Source of the DNA: Pasteurellaceae bacterium
GTDB taxonomy: Bacteria; Pseudomonadota; Gammaproteobacteria; Enterobacterales; Pasteurellaceae
NCBI GenBank assembly: GCA_900756155.1
Contig: CAAEJV010000018.1
Coordinates: 50,398-114,397, forward strand
Length of the DNA: 64,000 nucleotides
Direction: 5' to 3'
In this document: positions 51,044 to 58,695 of the stretch, in pieces
Layout of the letters: every line of letters begins with the position of its first letter
Numbering within the stretch: position 1 is the first letter of the stretch
Position numbers and translations under genes: made by a program
Notes under the pieces: model-generated
Database searches by the model: none
Seen by the model: the letters and a program-made list of their open reading frames with translations, nothing else
Told to the model about the DNA's origin: nothing

Positions 51044-51082
51044 ATGTACCCACTTGATCTATCAAGCTCTAGTCTTTCTTGA
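51044..51082 (+). CDS. 12-codon Ser-rich mini-ORF (leader peptide candidate)
   Basis: AGAGG, seven bases, ATG, then a 12-residue peptide MYPLDLSSSSLS and TGA. Four consecutive serine codons are all different (TCA, AGC, TCT, AGT), with a fifth serine at the end. Two CTTGA-N4-TCAAG palindromes overlap and follow it. It could be an attenuation-type leader peptide. No downstream structural gene is evident. Short enough to be chance. Confidence 0.3.
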   Translation: MYPLDLSSSSLS

Positions 51083-51091
51083 CTCTTCAAG
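51053..51091. repeat. Paired palindromes CTTGA-N4-TCAAG
   Basis: CTTGATCTATCAAG (51053-51066) and CTTGACTCTTCAAG (51078-51091): two perfect 5-bp inverted repeats with identical arms, starting 25 bases apart. They sit just downstream of the putative CRP-dependent promoter. They could be tandem operators or small RNA hairpins. Confidence 0.6.
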
Positions 51092-51224
51092 CAAACCTTC
51101 CCCGTTGTCCTAAATAAAGAATTGGCAATCAAATGATTTGCCTTCCGTTTTTATCCCTAAAATTTAACAACTAAATATTGCAGCAAAATTAGTTTCATCT
51201 CACATCAATAAGGAGGTTGGGTGA

Positions 51225-51362
51225 ATGAAGTTAATTTTGAATTGGTCGAAACAGCAGTGGCTAGGCATGGATGCTTACCAAAAAAGTGCGGTCAATTTTG
51301 GCCGCACTTCCTATTTCTATCATTTGCAAATCACTAACCTTGTATTGCTATTTTCTAAATAA
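51225..51362 (+). CDS. Small ORF with strong ribosome site (uncertain)
   Basis: AAGGAGGT, seven bases, ATG, then 45 codons beginning MKLILNWSKQQWLGMDAYQK and ending after the glpR stop on the other strand. The Shine-Dalgarno sequence is near perfect, one of the strongest in the window, but the ORF runs through the USS-pair terminator of glpR. It may be the truncated start of a lost gene, or a real small protein. No similarity recognised. Confidence 0.3.
   Translation: MKLILNWSKQQWLGMDAYQKSAVNFGRTSYFYHLQITNLVLLFSK
51278..51310 (-). terminator. USS-pair terminator after glpR
   Basis: On the minus strand GAAGTGCGGCC...GACCGCACTTTTTTGG forms a stem with a T run, 10 bases past the glpR stop. Confidence 0.8.
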
Positions 51363-52075
51363 TCCGCAATTTGTTTTGGCACATCATCAGTGAAAAGATA
51401 ATCTACATCTTTAAGTTCCCCTAATCGCACAATCGCTTGTCGAGAGAATTTCGAATGGTCGGTCGCTAATAACGTTTGGCGAGAGCTTTCTATAATGGCT
51501 CGTTTCACTTGAACTTCGTGGTAATCATAGTCTAATAATGAACCGTCAAGGTCAATCGCACTGATCCCCAGAATCCCGAAATCTAAACGGAATTGCGAAA
51601 TAAAATTAACCGTTGCCTCACCAATGATTCCACCATCCTTACGTAAGGAGCCACCTGCCATCGTAATATCAAAAGTTTCATTTTGGCGTAATAGATGAGC
51701 TGCATTGATATTATTTGTCACAATGCGTAACCGTTCATGGTTTAACAAGGCGCTAGCTACCGCTTCAGGTGTGGTACCAATATCAATAAATAAGGAGGCA
51801 CCGTTTGGAATACGTTTTGCCACTTCACGAGCAATGGCACTTTTTTGGGAAGGGAAAAATTGTTTACGTTCAATGTAATCAGAGTTTTCTGCGGTTGAAG
51901 AAGGAGCGGCACCACCATGATGACGACGAATTAAATCTTGTTCTGCAAGGATATTCAGATCGCGTCGAATAGTCTGAGGGCTAACTTCAAGTTCGATAAC
52001 CAGTTCTTCTGTACTGGCATACCCTTTTAGCTTCACAAGCTCAATTATTTTCTGATGGCGTAATGATTGCTTCAT
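51320..52075 (-). CDS. glpR: Glycerol-3-phosphate regulon repressor GlpR
   Basis: DeoR family repressor (251 aa). N-terminal helix-turn-helix LKGYASTEELVIELEVSPQT with IRRDLNILAEQ; C-terminal effector domain FIDIGTTPEAVASALL and ISQFRLDFGILGISAID. Very close to E. coli GlpR. It lies downstream of glpG, as in the E. coli glpEGR cluster, though glpE is absent. Confidence 0.93.
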   Translation of the reverse strand: MKQSLRHQKIIELVKLKGYASTEELVIELEVSPQTIRRDLNILAEQDLIRRHHGGAAPSSTAENSDYIERKQFFPSQKSAIAREVAKRIPNGASLFIDIGTTPEAVASALLNHERLRIVTNNINAAHLLRQNETFDITMAGGSLRKDGGIIGEATVNFISQFRLDFGILGISAIDLDGSLLDYDYHEVQVKRAIIESSRQTLLATDHSKFSRQAIVRLGELKDVDYLFTDDVPKQIADYLENSNTRLVICK

Positions 52076-52096
52076 ATAAATGCCTATAAATTTGAA

Positions 52097-52723
52097 TTAG
52101 CTAAACGATTTAGCTTTAATTTTACTCTGCAGAAATCCCCAAACCAATCCTAAGATAAAGCCTGAAATGTGGGCAGCGTTCCCTATATTAATACCAAAAA
52201 GCGGACTAATAAAGCCAAATACAAGCCCTACCAGTAACATTGTAAAAAAGCCTTCTGGTAAGTCAAAACTATGCGGGTGCAATTTGTCCACCACCAACAC
52301 ATAACCTAACACGGCATAAACCACACCAGATAGCCCGAAAAAGGCGGGACCGGTAAAATAATTCTGTACAGCACCACTCACTGCAGCAGAGACTAAAACT
52401 AATAATAAAAAATGGAGAGAACCAAATCGGCGCTCAATCGCGCCACCAAATAACCAAAACCACGAAAGGTTAAATAAAATATGCGGTACCGACAAATGAA
52501 CAATAGCATGAGTGAAATAGCGCCATACTTCCTGATCTTCCCAAGAATAAGCCGGATAATGGAATAAATCCATAATCGGCTCTTCAAATCCGATATTCTG
52601 CAAGAGATAAATCACCGTGCAAAGTGCGGTCAAAATGAAAGTAATTTTTTTCTTTCTTAATAGACGTTTCACCAATTTTCTCTCTTGAATACCATCTGTT
52701 TCGCTACCAAATAAAGGCTGCAT
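52097..52723 (-). CDS. glpG: Rhomboid intramembrane protease GlpG
   Basis: Six-helix intramembrane serine protease (208 aa). The catalytic Ser is in FFGLSGVVYAVLGY and the His in IGNAAHISGFI; the WR motif region EVWRYFTHAIVHLS and HILFNLSWFWLFGG are present. It lacks the N-terminal cytosolic domain, like the H. influenzae enzyme. AGGAA eight bases before the ATG supports the long start, giving ~15 residues more than H. influenzae GlpG. Confidence 0.94.
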   Translation of the reverse strand: MQPLFGSETDGIQERKLVKRLLRKKKITFILTALCTVIYLLQNIGFEEPIMDLFHYPAYSWEDQEVWRYFTHAIVHLSVPHILFNLSWFWLFGGAIERRFGSLHFLLLVLVSAAVSGAVQNYFTGPAFFGLSGVVYAVLGYVLVVDKLHPHSFDLPEGFFTMLLVGLVFGFISPLFGINIGNAAHISGFILGLVWGFLQSKIKAKSFS

Positions 52724-52772
52724 TTGCTATATTCCTTTTTCATTTAATTTTGTTCATCATATAAGGTTCATT

Positions 52773-53090
52773 ATGAAAAAACAAACTATGCCGACAGGAT
52801 TTAGTGGCTTCGCTTGGGGACTTGCGGCATTTTGTTTACCCATTTTACTGTGGCCTATGGCCTCTCTGCTTTCTACTGCTTTTGTAAAAAACCCTACACT
52901 GAGCGACTTTCAGATCGATCTTTTCTCGATTATCTTTTGGGTTTATCCCTTTGTTTTAGTCTTAATTGCGCGTTTACTTTATAAATTGCATCAGTATAAA
53001 CCAAAACTCGCCGTAAAATTATTGCTACTAAGTACGGTCGTTTTTTATGTCGTTTTAATCTCAGTTTGCTACATTGGTTTTAACGCTTAA
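52773..53090 (+). CDS. DUF5389-like inner membrane protein
   Basis: A 105-residue membrane protein with three hydrophobic helices (residues ~10-35, 47-70, 79-102) and a His/Lys-containing loop (LLYKLHQYKPKLA). It resembles the Pasteurellaceae-restricted DUF5389 family as I recall; function unknown. A degenerate USS (AAGTACGGT) occurs near 53029. Divergent from glpG. Confidence 0.65.
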   Translation: MKKQTMPTGFSGFAWGLAAFCLPILLWPMASLLSTAFVKNPTLSDFQIDLFSIIFWVYPFVLVLIARLLYKLHQYKPKLAVKLLLLSTVVFYVVLISVCYIGFNA

Positions 53091-53111
53091 GAACATAACA
53101 AGACAATAAAA

Positions 53112-53141
53112 ACAAAAAAGGGAGCTTTCGCTCCCTTTTAC
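53112..53141. terminator. Terminator between the DUF5389-like gene and PGdx
   Basis: AAAAAAGGGAGC and GCTCCCTTTT form a stem with A/T flanks between convergent genes. Confidence 0.85.
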
Positions 53142-53190
53142 ATTATGTTCCTAATAATCAAAAATATAAAAAATTCCTACCTGCAATCAA

Positions 53191-53916
53191 TTATGCAAAG
53201 TATTTTTCTAAATCGTCGCTACCGCCGATGTGTTTACCACCAATGAATACTTGTGGCACAGTTGAACGACCAGAAACTGCACGTACACTCACGATTGTTG
53301 CATCGTGACCTAATACGATTTCTTCAAAGCTTAAACCTTTATCGCGTAAAAGTTGTTTTGCTTTCGCACAATATGGGCAACCAGGTTTAGTGAAGATTGA
53401 GATTGATTCTTGTACTTGGTAATTTGGTGCAATGTATTTCAACATAGTATCTGCATCTGATACTTTAAATGGATCGCCTGGTTCATTTGGTTCAATAAAC
53501 ATTTTTTCCACTACGCCATTTTTCACGAGCATAGAATAACGCCAAGAACGTTTACCAAAACCTAAATCATCTTTTCCGACTAACATGCCCATACCTTCAG
53601 TGAAGGTACCGTTACCATCTGGAATGAATTTTACGTTATGTGCTTCTTCAGCTTCTTTCCACGCATTCATCACAAACGTATCATTTACTGATACCACTAA
53701 AATATCATCTACACCATGTTGTTTGAAAACGGGTGCAAGTTCGTTATAACGTGGTAAGTGAGATGATGAACAAGTTGGTGTGAACGCACCTGGTAATGAG
53801 AAAACAACAACTGTTTTGTTATCAAATAATTCAGATGTAGTCACATCAACCCATTGATCACCTTGACGAGTACGAAATGTAACTTGTGGGACTTTTTTTC
53901 CTTCCATATTAGACAT
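53191..53916 (-). CDS. Hybrid peroxiredoxin-glutaredoxin (PGdx)
   Basis: Fusion enzyme (241 aa) reducing peroxides with glutathione. N-terminal peroxiredoxin-5-like domain with peroxidatic Cys in PGAFTPTCSSSHLPRYNE (~residue 49); C-terminal glutaredoxin (about 165-241) with active site KPGCPYCAKAKQLL, TVPQVFIGGKHIGG. This fusion is characteristic of Haemophilus. Divergent from oxyR, which likely controls it. Confidence 0.95.
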   Translation of the reverse strand: MSNMEGKKVPQVTFRTRQGDQWVDVTTSELFDNKTVVVFSLPGAFTPTCSSSHLPRYNELAPVFKQHGVDDILVVSVNDTFVMNAWKEAEEAHNVKFIPDGNGTFTEGMGMLVGKDDLGFGKRSWRYSMLVKNGVVEKMFIEPNEPGDPFKVSDADTMLKYIAPNYQVQESISIFTKPGCPYCAKAKQLLRDKGLSFEEIVLGHDATIVSVRAVSGRSTVPQVFIGGKHIGGSDDLEKYFA

Positions 53917-54047
53917 AATGTGTCTCCTCTGTTAGTTAAATGAATTTGCCTTAAAAACTTGATAGGCATTATAGAAAGTTTTGTGATATAGTTACAATCA
54001 ATTAATTCTATCCTTTTAATTGACATATTCTATAAAGTGAGAACCCT

Positions 54048-54953
54048 ATGAATATTCGTGATTTAGAATACTTAGTTGCCCTTTCTGAATTCAAACATTT
54101 CCGTCGTGCAGCGGATTCTTGCAATGTTAGCCAACCGACTTTAAGTGGTCAAATCCGCAAACTCGAAGATGAGTTAGGCATTATTTTACTTGAACGTACT
54201 AGCCGTAAAGTGCTTTTCACGCAATCAGGTATGTTGCTTGTTGAGCAAGCTCGCACTGTATTACGTGAAGTAAAATTACTCAAAGAAATGGCAAGCAATC
54301 AAGGTAAAGAAATGACCGGTCCATTACACATTGGACTCATCCCTACTGTTGGCCCTTATCTACTTCCTTACATTGTACCAACATTAAAAGAAACTTTCCC
54401 TGATCTTGAAGTATTTCTTTACGAAGCTCAAACGCATCAATTATTAGAACAATTAGAAACAGGTCGCTTAGATTGTGCGATTGTGGCTCGTGTCCCCGAA
54501 ACTGAAGCCTTTATCGAAGTACCCATTTTTGATGAAAAAATGTTACTCGCTGTTTCAGAAGAACATCCATGGGCTTCAGAAAGCAAAATTGCCATGAACA
54601 CCCTAAAAGGTCAAGAAATGCTCATGTTAGATGATGGGCACTGCTTACGTAATCAAGCGTTAGATTATTGTTTTACGGCAGGAGCGAAAGAGGACTCTCA
54701 CTTCCAAGCAACGAGTCTAGAAACCTTACGTAATATGGTGGCAGCCAATGCCGGTATTACCTTTATGCCAGAACTTGCTGTATTAAATGAAGGCACGCGT
54801 AAAGGCGTAAAATATATTCCTTGTCATTCACCAGAACCCGCTCGTACTATTGCGCTTGTTTACCGCCCAGGCTCACCATTACGTAATCGTTACGAACGCG
54901 TTGCAAATGCGATCAGTGAACAAGTTAAATCAATTTTAGCGAATAAAAAATAA
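54048..54953 (+). CDS. oxyR: Hydrogen peroxide regulator OxyR
   Basis: LysR family activator (301 aa). N-terminal wHTH LSEFKHFRRAADSCNVSQPT; redox-sensing Cys pair in DDGHCLRNQALDYCF, spaced CX8C as in E. coli OxyR (Cys199/Cys208). Divergent from PGdx, so the 131-base gap probably holds the OxyR site. Confidence 0.95.
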   Translation: MNIRDLEYLVALSEFKHFRRAADSCNVSQPTLSGQIRKLEDELGIILLERTSRKVLFTQSGMLLVEQARTVLREVKLLKEMASNQGKEMTGPLHIGLIPTVGPYLLPYIVPTLKETFPDLEVFLYEAQTHQLLEQLETGRLDCAIVARVPETEAFIEVPIFDEKMLLAVSEEHPWASESKIAMNTLKGQEMLMLDDGHCLRNQALDYCFTAGAKEDSHFQATSLETLRNMVAANAGITFMPELAVLNEGTRKGVKYIPCHSPEPARTIALVYRPGSPLRNRYERVANAISEQVKSILANKK

Positions 54954-54978
54954 TTCATCATAGACTGAGGAAAACCAA

Positions 54979-55602
54979 ATGGCAGGCGTTCGAGCAATTC
55001 AAAAAGAAAAAACCCGTCGAGCCTTAATTGACGCAGCGTTCAATCAGTTGAGTGCAGAAAAAAGCTTTTCTAATTTAAGCTTACGTGAAGTTGCGCGTGA
55101 AGCAGGCATAGCACCAACTTCTTTCTATCGCCATTTTAGCGATATGGATGAGCTCGGATTAGAAATGGTGGATGAAGCTGGCTTAACGCTTCGCCAATTA
55201 ATGCGCCAAGCGCGTAAACGCATTGATGCCGGCGGCAGTGTCATCCGTGTTTCTGTTGAAACCTTTTTTGAATTTATCACTCACAGCACCAACGTGTTCC
55301 GTTTACTTTTACGTGAAAGTTCGGGAACCTCTCAAGCGTTCCGTACCGCAGCAGCTCGTGAAATCAAACACTTTGTCGATGAATTGGCTGAGTACATTGC
55401 GAAGAAAAATCACTACTCTCAATATGTCTCTTATGTACAAGCAGAAGGCATGGTAACCATCGTATTCACGGCGGGCTCTAATGCCTTAGATATGACCAAA
55501 GCTGAACAAGATTTGTTAAAAGAACGCGTCATCTTACAACTTCGCATGCTTGCTAAAGGTGGTGACTTCGCAGTGCATAAAGAAAAAATGATGCGAAAAT
55601 AG
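54979..55602 (+). CDS. fabR: Fatty acid desaturation repressor FabR
   Basis: TetR family repressor (207 aa) controlling fabA/fabB from the ratio of unsaturated to saturated acyl thioesters. HTH: SLREVAREAGIAPTSFYRHF around residues 35-55. It follows oxyR by 25 bases and may share its transcript. Confidence 0.9.
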   Translation: MAGVRAIQKEKTRRALIDAAFNQLSAEKSFSNLSLREVAREAGIAPTSFYRHFSDMDELGLEMVDEAGLTLRQLMRQARKRIDAGGSVIRVSVETFFEFITHSTNVFRLLLRESSGTSQAFRTAAAREIKHFVDELAEYIAKKNHYSQYVSYVQAEGMVTIVFTAGSNALDMTKAEQDLLKERVILQLRMLAKGGDFAVHKEKMMRK

Positions 55603-55626
55603 ACCGCACTTTTCCACTAAAACAAA

Positions 55627-55650
55627 ACACCCGCATCTCTGCGGGTGTTG
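55627..55650. terminator. Terminator between fabR and hel
   Basis: ACACCCGCA-TCTC-TGCGGGTGT: a perfect 9-bp stem with a 4-base loop, followed by TGCTTTAT, between convergent genes. The poor T run makes it a moderate terminator. Confidence 0.75.
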
Positions 55651-55669
55651 CTTTATCTAAAAAAGGGAA

Positions 55670-56488
55670 TTATTTACCATCCCAAGCTTTAATCGCATCT
55701 AAGCGCGCTTTCACTTTGCTGCTTGAATCACCTTTGAAGTAATCTTTCGCTAAACCACCTTCAAAACCGCCGTAGTTCGGGTTAGGTAAAACGATGAATG
55801 TTTTACCAAATTTTGCTTTGTTTTGTGCAACGAAATCACGACGTTCTGCATTTTGTTTACCGTAGATCGCATCACCGAAGTCATCGAGGTTATCACCCAC
55901 ATAAACGACGATTTCATAGCCTTGTTTTTCAATTTCTTCAAAACGTGCTGCTTTTGGTGATTTATCTTTTTTCAAGTAAAACGCTGAGTCTTCAACACCA
56001 TTAAAACCTAAACGTTTCATGTCATCAATCGTACCTGCTTTTTCATTGCTTTCTTTACGATTAGAAACGTAGAACATTTTACCGCCGTGGGTATTTACAT
56101 AGTTATTGAACTCTACTGCGCCTGGTACAACTCCTGATTGACGCGCTTCTACCCAACGAGTCCAGTCTTTGCCATCAAATGGTTTATTGTTTTGAACTTG
56201 CCAACCTGCATAAGGGCTGTTATCTAACATGGTTTCATCTAAATCCACTACAACGGCTTTTTTCTTACCTTTTTTCACTTTAGCGTGATCAAATGCCACT
56301 TTTGCCGCATTGTATGCTTGGTAAGAAAGGGCTTGGTATTCACCTGATTGTTGAATCCAGTTAAGACCTAATACCGCTTGTTGTTGAAGCTGTGCATCCG
56401 CTTCTGCACTTTTATTTTGAGTCGCGCAACCGGTTAAAATAAATGCTGACATAGCTGCAATAGCGGTAAGTTTTAATGTTGTTTTCAT
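55670..56488 (-). CDS. hel: Lipoprotein e(P4), class C acid phosphatase/NMN nucleotidase
   Basis: Outer-membrane lipoprotein (272 aa, lipobox LTGC, Cys21). DDDD phosphohydrolase motifs: VVVDLDETMLDNSPYAGW, and VYVGDNLDDFGDA. In H. influenzae this enzyme dephosphorylates NMN to nicotinamide riboside, which PnuC imports; it has also been called hemin-binding. A CRP site lies about 100 bases upstream. Confidence 0.95.
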   Translation of the reverse strand: MKTTLKLTAIAAMSAFILTGCATQNKSAEADAQLQQQAVLGLNWIQQSGEYQALSYQAYNAAKVAFDHAKVKKGKKKAVVVDLDETMLDNSPYAGWQVQNNKPFDGKDWTRWVEARQSGVVPGAVEFNNYVNTHGGKMFYVSNRKESNEKAGTIDDMKRLGFNGVEDSAFYLKKDKSPKAARFEEIEKQGYEIVVYVGDNLDDFGDAIYGKQNAERRDFVAQNKAKFGKTFIVLPNPNYGGFEGGLAKDYFKGDSSSKVKARLDAIKAWDGK

Positions 56489-56583
56489 TGATTGTTCCTT
56501 CTGTTAAAAAGTCATAATGACAGACAAAAGTATAACAAGCCTATTTGGGCAGTGACTATGGGTTTATCAAACTTTATAACTAA

Positions 56584-56603
56584 TTTGTGAGATAGATCAC
56601 ATT
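56584..56603. promoter_or_regulatory. CRP site between hel and ftsB
   Basis: TGTGA-GATAGA-TCACA (56586-56601) is an exact CRP core. It is about 98 bases from the hel start and 137 from ftsB, so hel is the more likely target. Confidence 0.7.
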
Positions 56604-56737
56604 TTTCATTTTGAAGCTATCTAACAAACCCAATGAGATCATTTCAAAATCATCTTATTTTTAACCGCACTTTTTCATCGCATTTCGCTGTATTTCACGG
56701 TAAACTATCCCTAGTTTTCAGAAATAATAGGTAATTT

Positions 56738-57016
56738 ATGCGTCTTTTCATTGGAATTTTAGTGGGTATTCTCGTGCTATTTCAGTACGATCTTTGGTTT
56801 GGTAAAAACGGCTATTTTGACTACAAAGATGTCGAAGCTCAAATCAAAGAGAATAAAGCTGAAAATGAAAAGCTCTCACAAAGAAATCAAATGATTTCCG
56901 CCGAAATTCAAGGATTAACAAAAGGCTTTGAATCTATTGAAGAGCGTGCACGCATGAGTCATGATATGGTCAAACCAAACGAAGTGTTCTATCACATCGT
57001 CAAAGAGCATAAATAA
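56738..57016 (+). CDS. ftsB: Cell division protein FtsB
   Basis: Small bitopic divisome protein (92 aa) forming the FtsQLB complex. N-terminal membrane helix (LFIGILVGILVLFQYDLWFG), then a coiled coil (VEAQIKENKAENEKLSQRN) and the C-terminal IEERARMSHDMVKPNEVFY. Its stop overlaps the ispD start. Confidence 0.95.
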   Translation: MRLFIGILVGILVLFQYDLWFGKNGYFDYKDVEAQIKENKAENEKLSQRNQMISAEIQGLTKGFESIEERARMSHDMVKPNEVFYHIVKEHK

Positions 57017-57699
57017 TGAGCCGCGAAATTATTGCCGTCATTCCTGCTGCTGGCGTTGGAAGCCGTATGCAGGCAAATAAACCCAAGCAATATCTGAAAA
57101 TCCTAGACAAGACGATTCTGGAACATACACTCTCTGTCATTCTATCCCACCCTGCAATTAATCACGTTATCCTTGCGGTGGGAAAAAATGATCCCTATCT
57201 TTCTGAAATTACCTTATTCCCTCATCAAAACATCACTCTCGTTGAAGGGGGAGAAACACGAGCAGAGTCAGTTCTAAATGGACTCAACGCGATCAAAAAT
57301 AACCATGCTTGGGTGTTGGTACATGATGCTGCAAGACCTTGTTTAACACATCAAGATTTAGATAAATTGCTCCAAATCGATGATGAGCAAGGTGCTATTT
57401 TGGCCATTCCAGCGGTTGATACGATTAAACGTGCGAATAAACAACAAGATATTATTAAAACAGAAGATCGCGCTGAACTTTGGCTTGCACAAACACCTCA
57501 ATTTTTCCGTTGCGATCTATTAAGAAATGCACTTGAACAGGGGCTCTCTCAAGGTGCCAATATTACAGATGAAGCCTCTGCGATGGAACTTGCCGGATTT
57601 CAACCGCACTTAGTCGCAGGACGAAGTGATAATATTAAAGTGACACGTCCAGAAGATTTAGCTTTAGTCGAATTTTATTTAACAAGGAAAACACCATGA
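57016..57699 (+). CDS. ispD: 2-C-methyl-D-erythritol 4-phosphate cytidylyltransferase
   Basis: MEP-pathway enzyme (227 aa) for isoprenoid precursors. CTP-binding IPAAGVGSRMQANKPKQYL, then LVHDAARPCLT and the active-site block RAELWLAQTPQFF with ITDEASAMEL. Overlaps ftsB by one base and ispF by four. Confidence 0.96.
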   Translation: MSREIIAVIPAAGVGSRMQANKPKQYLKILDKTILEHTLSVILSHPAINHVILAVGKNDPYLSEITLFPHQNITLVEGGETRAESVLNGLNAIKNNHAWVLVHDAARPCLTHQDLDKLLQIDDEQGAILAIPAVDTIKRANKQQDIIKTEDRAELWLAQTPQFFRCDLLRNALEQGLSQGANITDEASAMELAGFQPHLVAGRSDNIKVTRPEDLALVEFYLTRKTP

Positions 57700-58172
57700 T
57701 ACGAATTGGACATGGGTTTGATGTTCATGCCTTTGGTGAAGATCGCCCTTTAATTATTGGTGGCGTTGAAGTGCCTTACCACATTGGGTTTATTGCCCAT
57801 TCTGATGGTGATGTCGCCTTACATGCCTTAACGGATGCCTTATTAGGTGCAGCAGCATTAGGTGATATTGGTAAACTCTTCCCCGATACCGATATGCAAT
57901 ATAAGAATGCAGATAGTCGCGTGTTATTACGAGAAGCATTCTGCCAAGTACAAGCGAAAGGCTATAAGGTAGGCAATGTGGATGTAACCATTATTGCTCA
58001 AGCCCCTAAAATGCGTCCGCATATCGATGCAATGCGAGCGAAGATTGCAGAAGATTTACATTGTGATATTGAACAAGTAAACGTGAAAGCAACCACAACA
58101 GAAAAACTTGGCTTTACAGGTCGCAGTGAAGGCATTGCTTGCGAGGCTGTTGCATTATTATTAAAAGCTTAA
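57696..58172 (+). CDS. ispF: 2-C-methyl-D-erythritol 2,4-cyclodiphosphate synthase
   Basis: MEP-pathway enzyme (158 aa) forming the cyclic diphosphate. Zinc ligands in GHGFDVHAFG and AHSDGDVALHALTDALLGAA; VNVKATTTEKLGFTGRSEGI is the CMP-binding region. Confidence 0.96.
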   Translation: MIRIGHGFDVHAFGEDRPLIIGGVEVPYHIGFIAHSDGDVALHALTDALLGAAALGDIGKLFPDTDMQYKNADSRVLLREAFCQVQAKGYKVGNVDVTIIAQAPKMRPHIDAMRAKIAEDLHCDIEQVNVKATTTEKLGFTGRSEGIACEAVALLLKA

Positions 58173-58186
58173 ATTTTAGGTAAAAG

Positions 58187-58217
58187 AAAAGGTTGGTAAA
58201 ATACCAACCTTTTTTAT
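58187..58217. terminator. Terminator between ispF and mscL
   Basis: AAAGGTTGGTA-AAA-TACCAACCTTTTTT: stem with T run on the plus strand and A run for the opposite direction. Confidence 0.85.
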
Positions 58218-58233
58218 TTAGATTAAATTCTTA

Positions 58234-58617
58234 TTATTTTTTTAATAAATCGCGAATTTCAGTAAGTAATTCTTCTTGTGAAGGACCTTTTACTTCTTCT
58301 ACTGGTTTTTTCACTTTGTTGATACCTTTGATCATCATGAAGATTGCAAATGCAATGATGATGAAATCAAAGACGTTTTGAATAAATACACCGTAGTTTA
58401 ATGTTACTGCAGGGGTTTCACCTACTGCTTCTGCTAACGTGATTTTTAAATCTTTGAAATCTACGCCACCAGTTAAAATACCTAATACAGGCATTACTAC
58501 ATCACCGACAAGTGAACTTACGATTTTACCAAAAGCACCACCGATGATCACACCGACTGCCATATCTACTACGTTGCCGCGCATTGCGAATTCGCGGAAT
58601 TCTTTAAGAAAGCTCAT
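58234..58617 (-). CDS. mscL: Large-conductance mechanosensitive channel MscL
   Basis: Pentameric osmotic safety valve (127 aa). N-terminal MSFLKEFREFAMRGNVVDMA and the Gly-rich pore helix VGVIIGGAFGKIVSSLVGDV; second helix FIIIAFAIFMMIKGINK; cytosolic C-terminal helix. Downstream of trkA by 78 bases. Confidence 0.96.
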   Translation of the reverse strand: MSFLKEFREFAMRGNVVDMAVGVIIGGAFGKIVSSLVGDVVMPVLGILTGGVDFKDLKITLAEAVGETPAVTLNYGVFIQNVFDFIIIAFAIFMMIKGINKVKKPVEEVKGPSQEELLTEIRDLLKK

Positions 58618-58695
58618 AAAATTTCCTTTTGTGTTGGTTTAAAAAATTAAAAGAGTGCGTATTATAGGTTTTCAGATTAAAAAGTAAACTGTTAT

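Noticed and set aside
53962..54011. Exact OxyR binding site call
   Set aside because: ATAG/CTAT elements are present but their spacing (9, 17 and 20 bases) departs from the four 10-base-spaced contacts, so it is left as a finding only.
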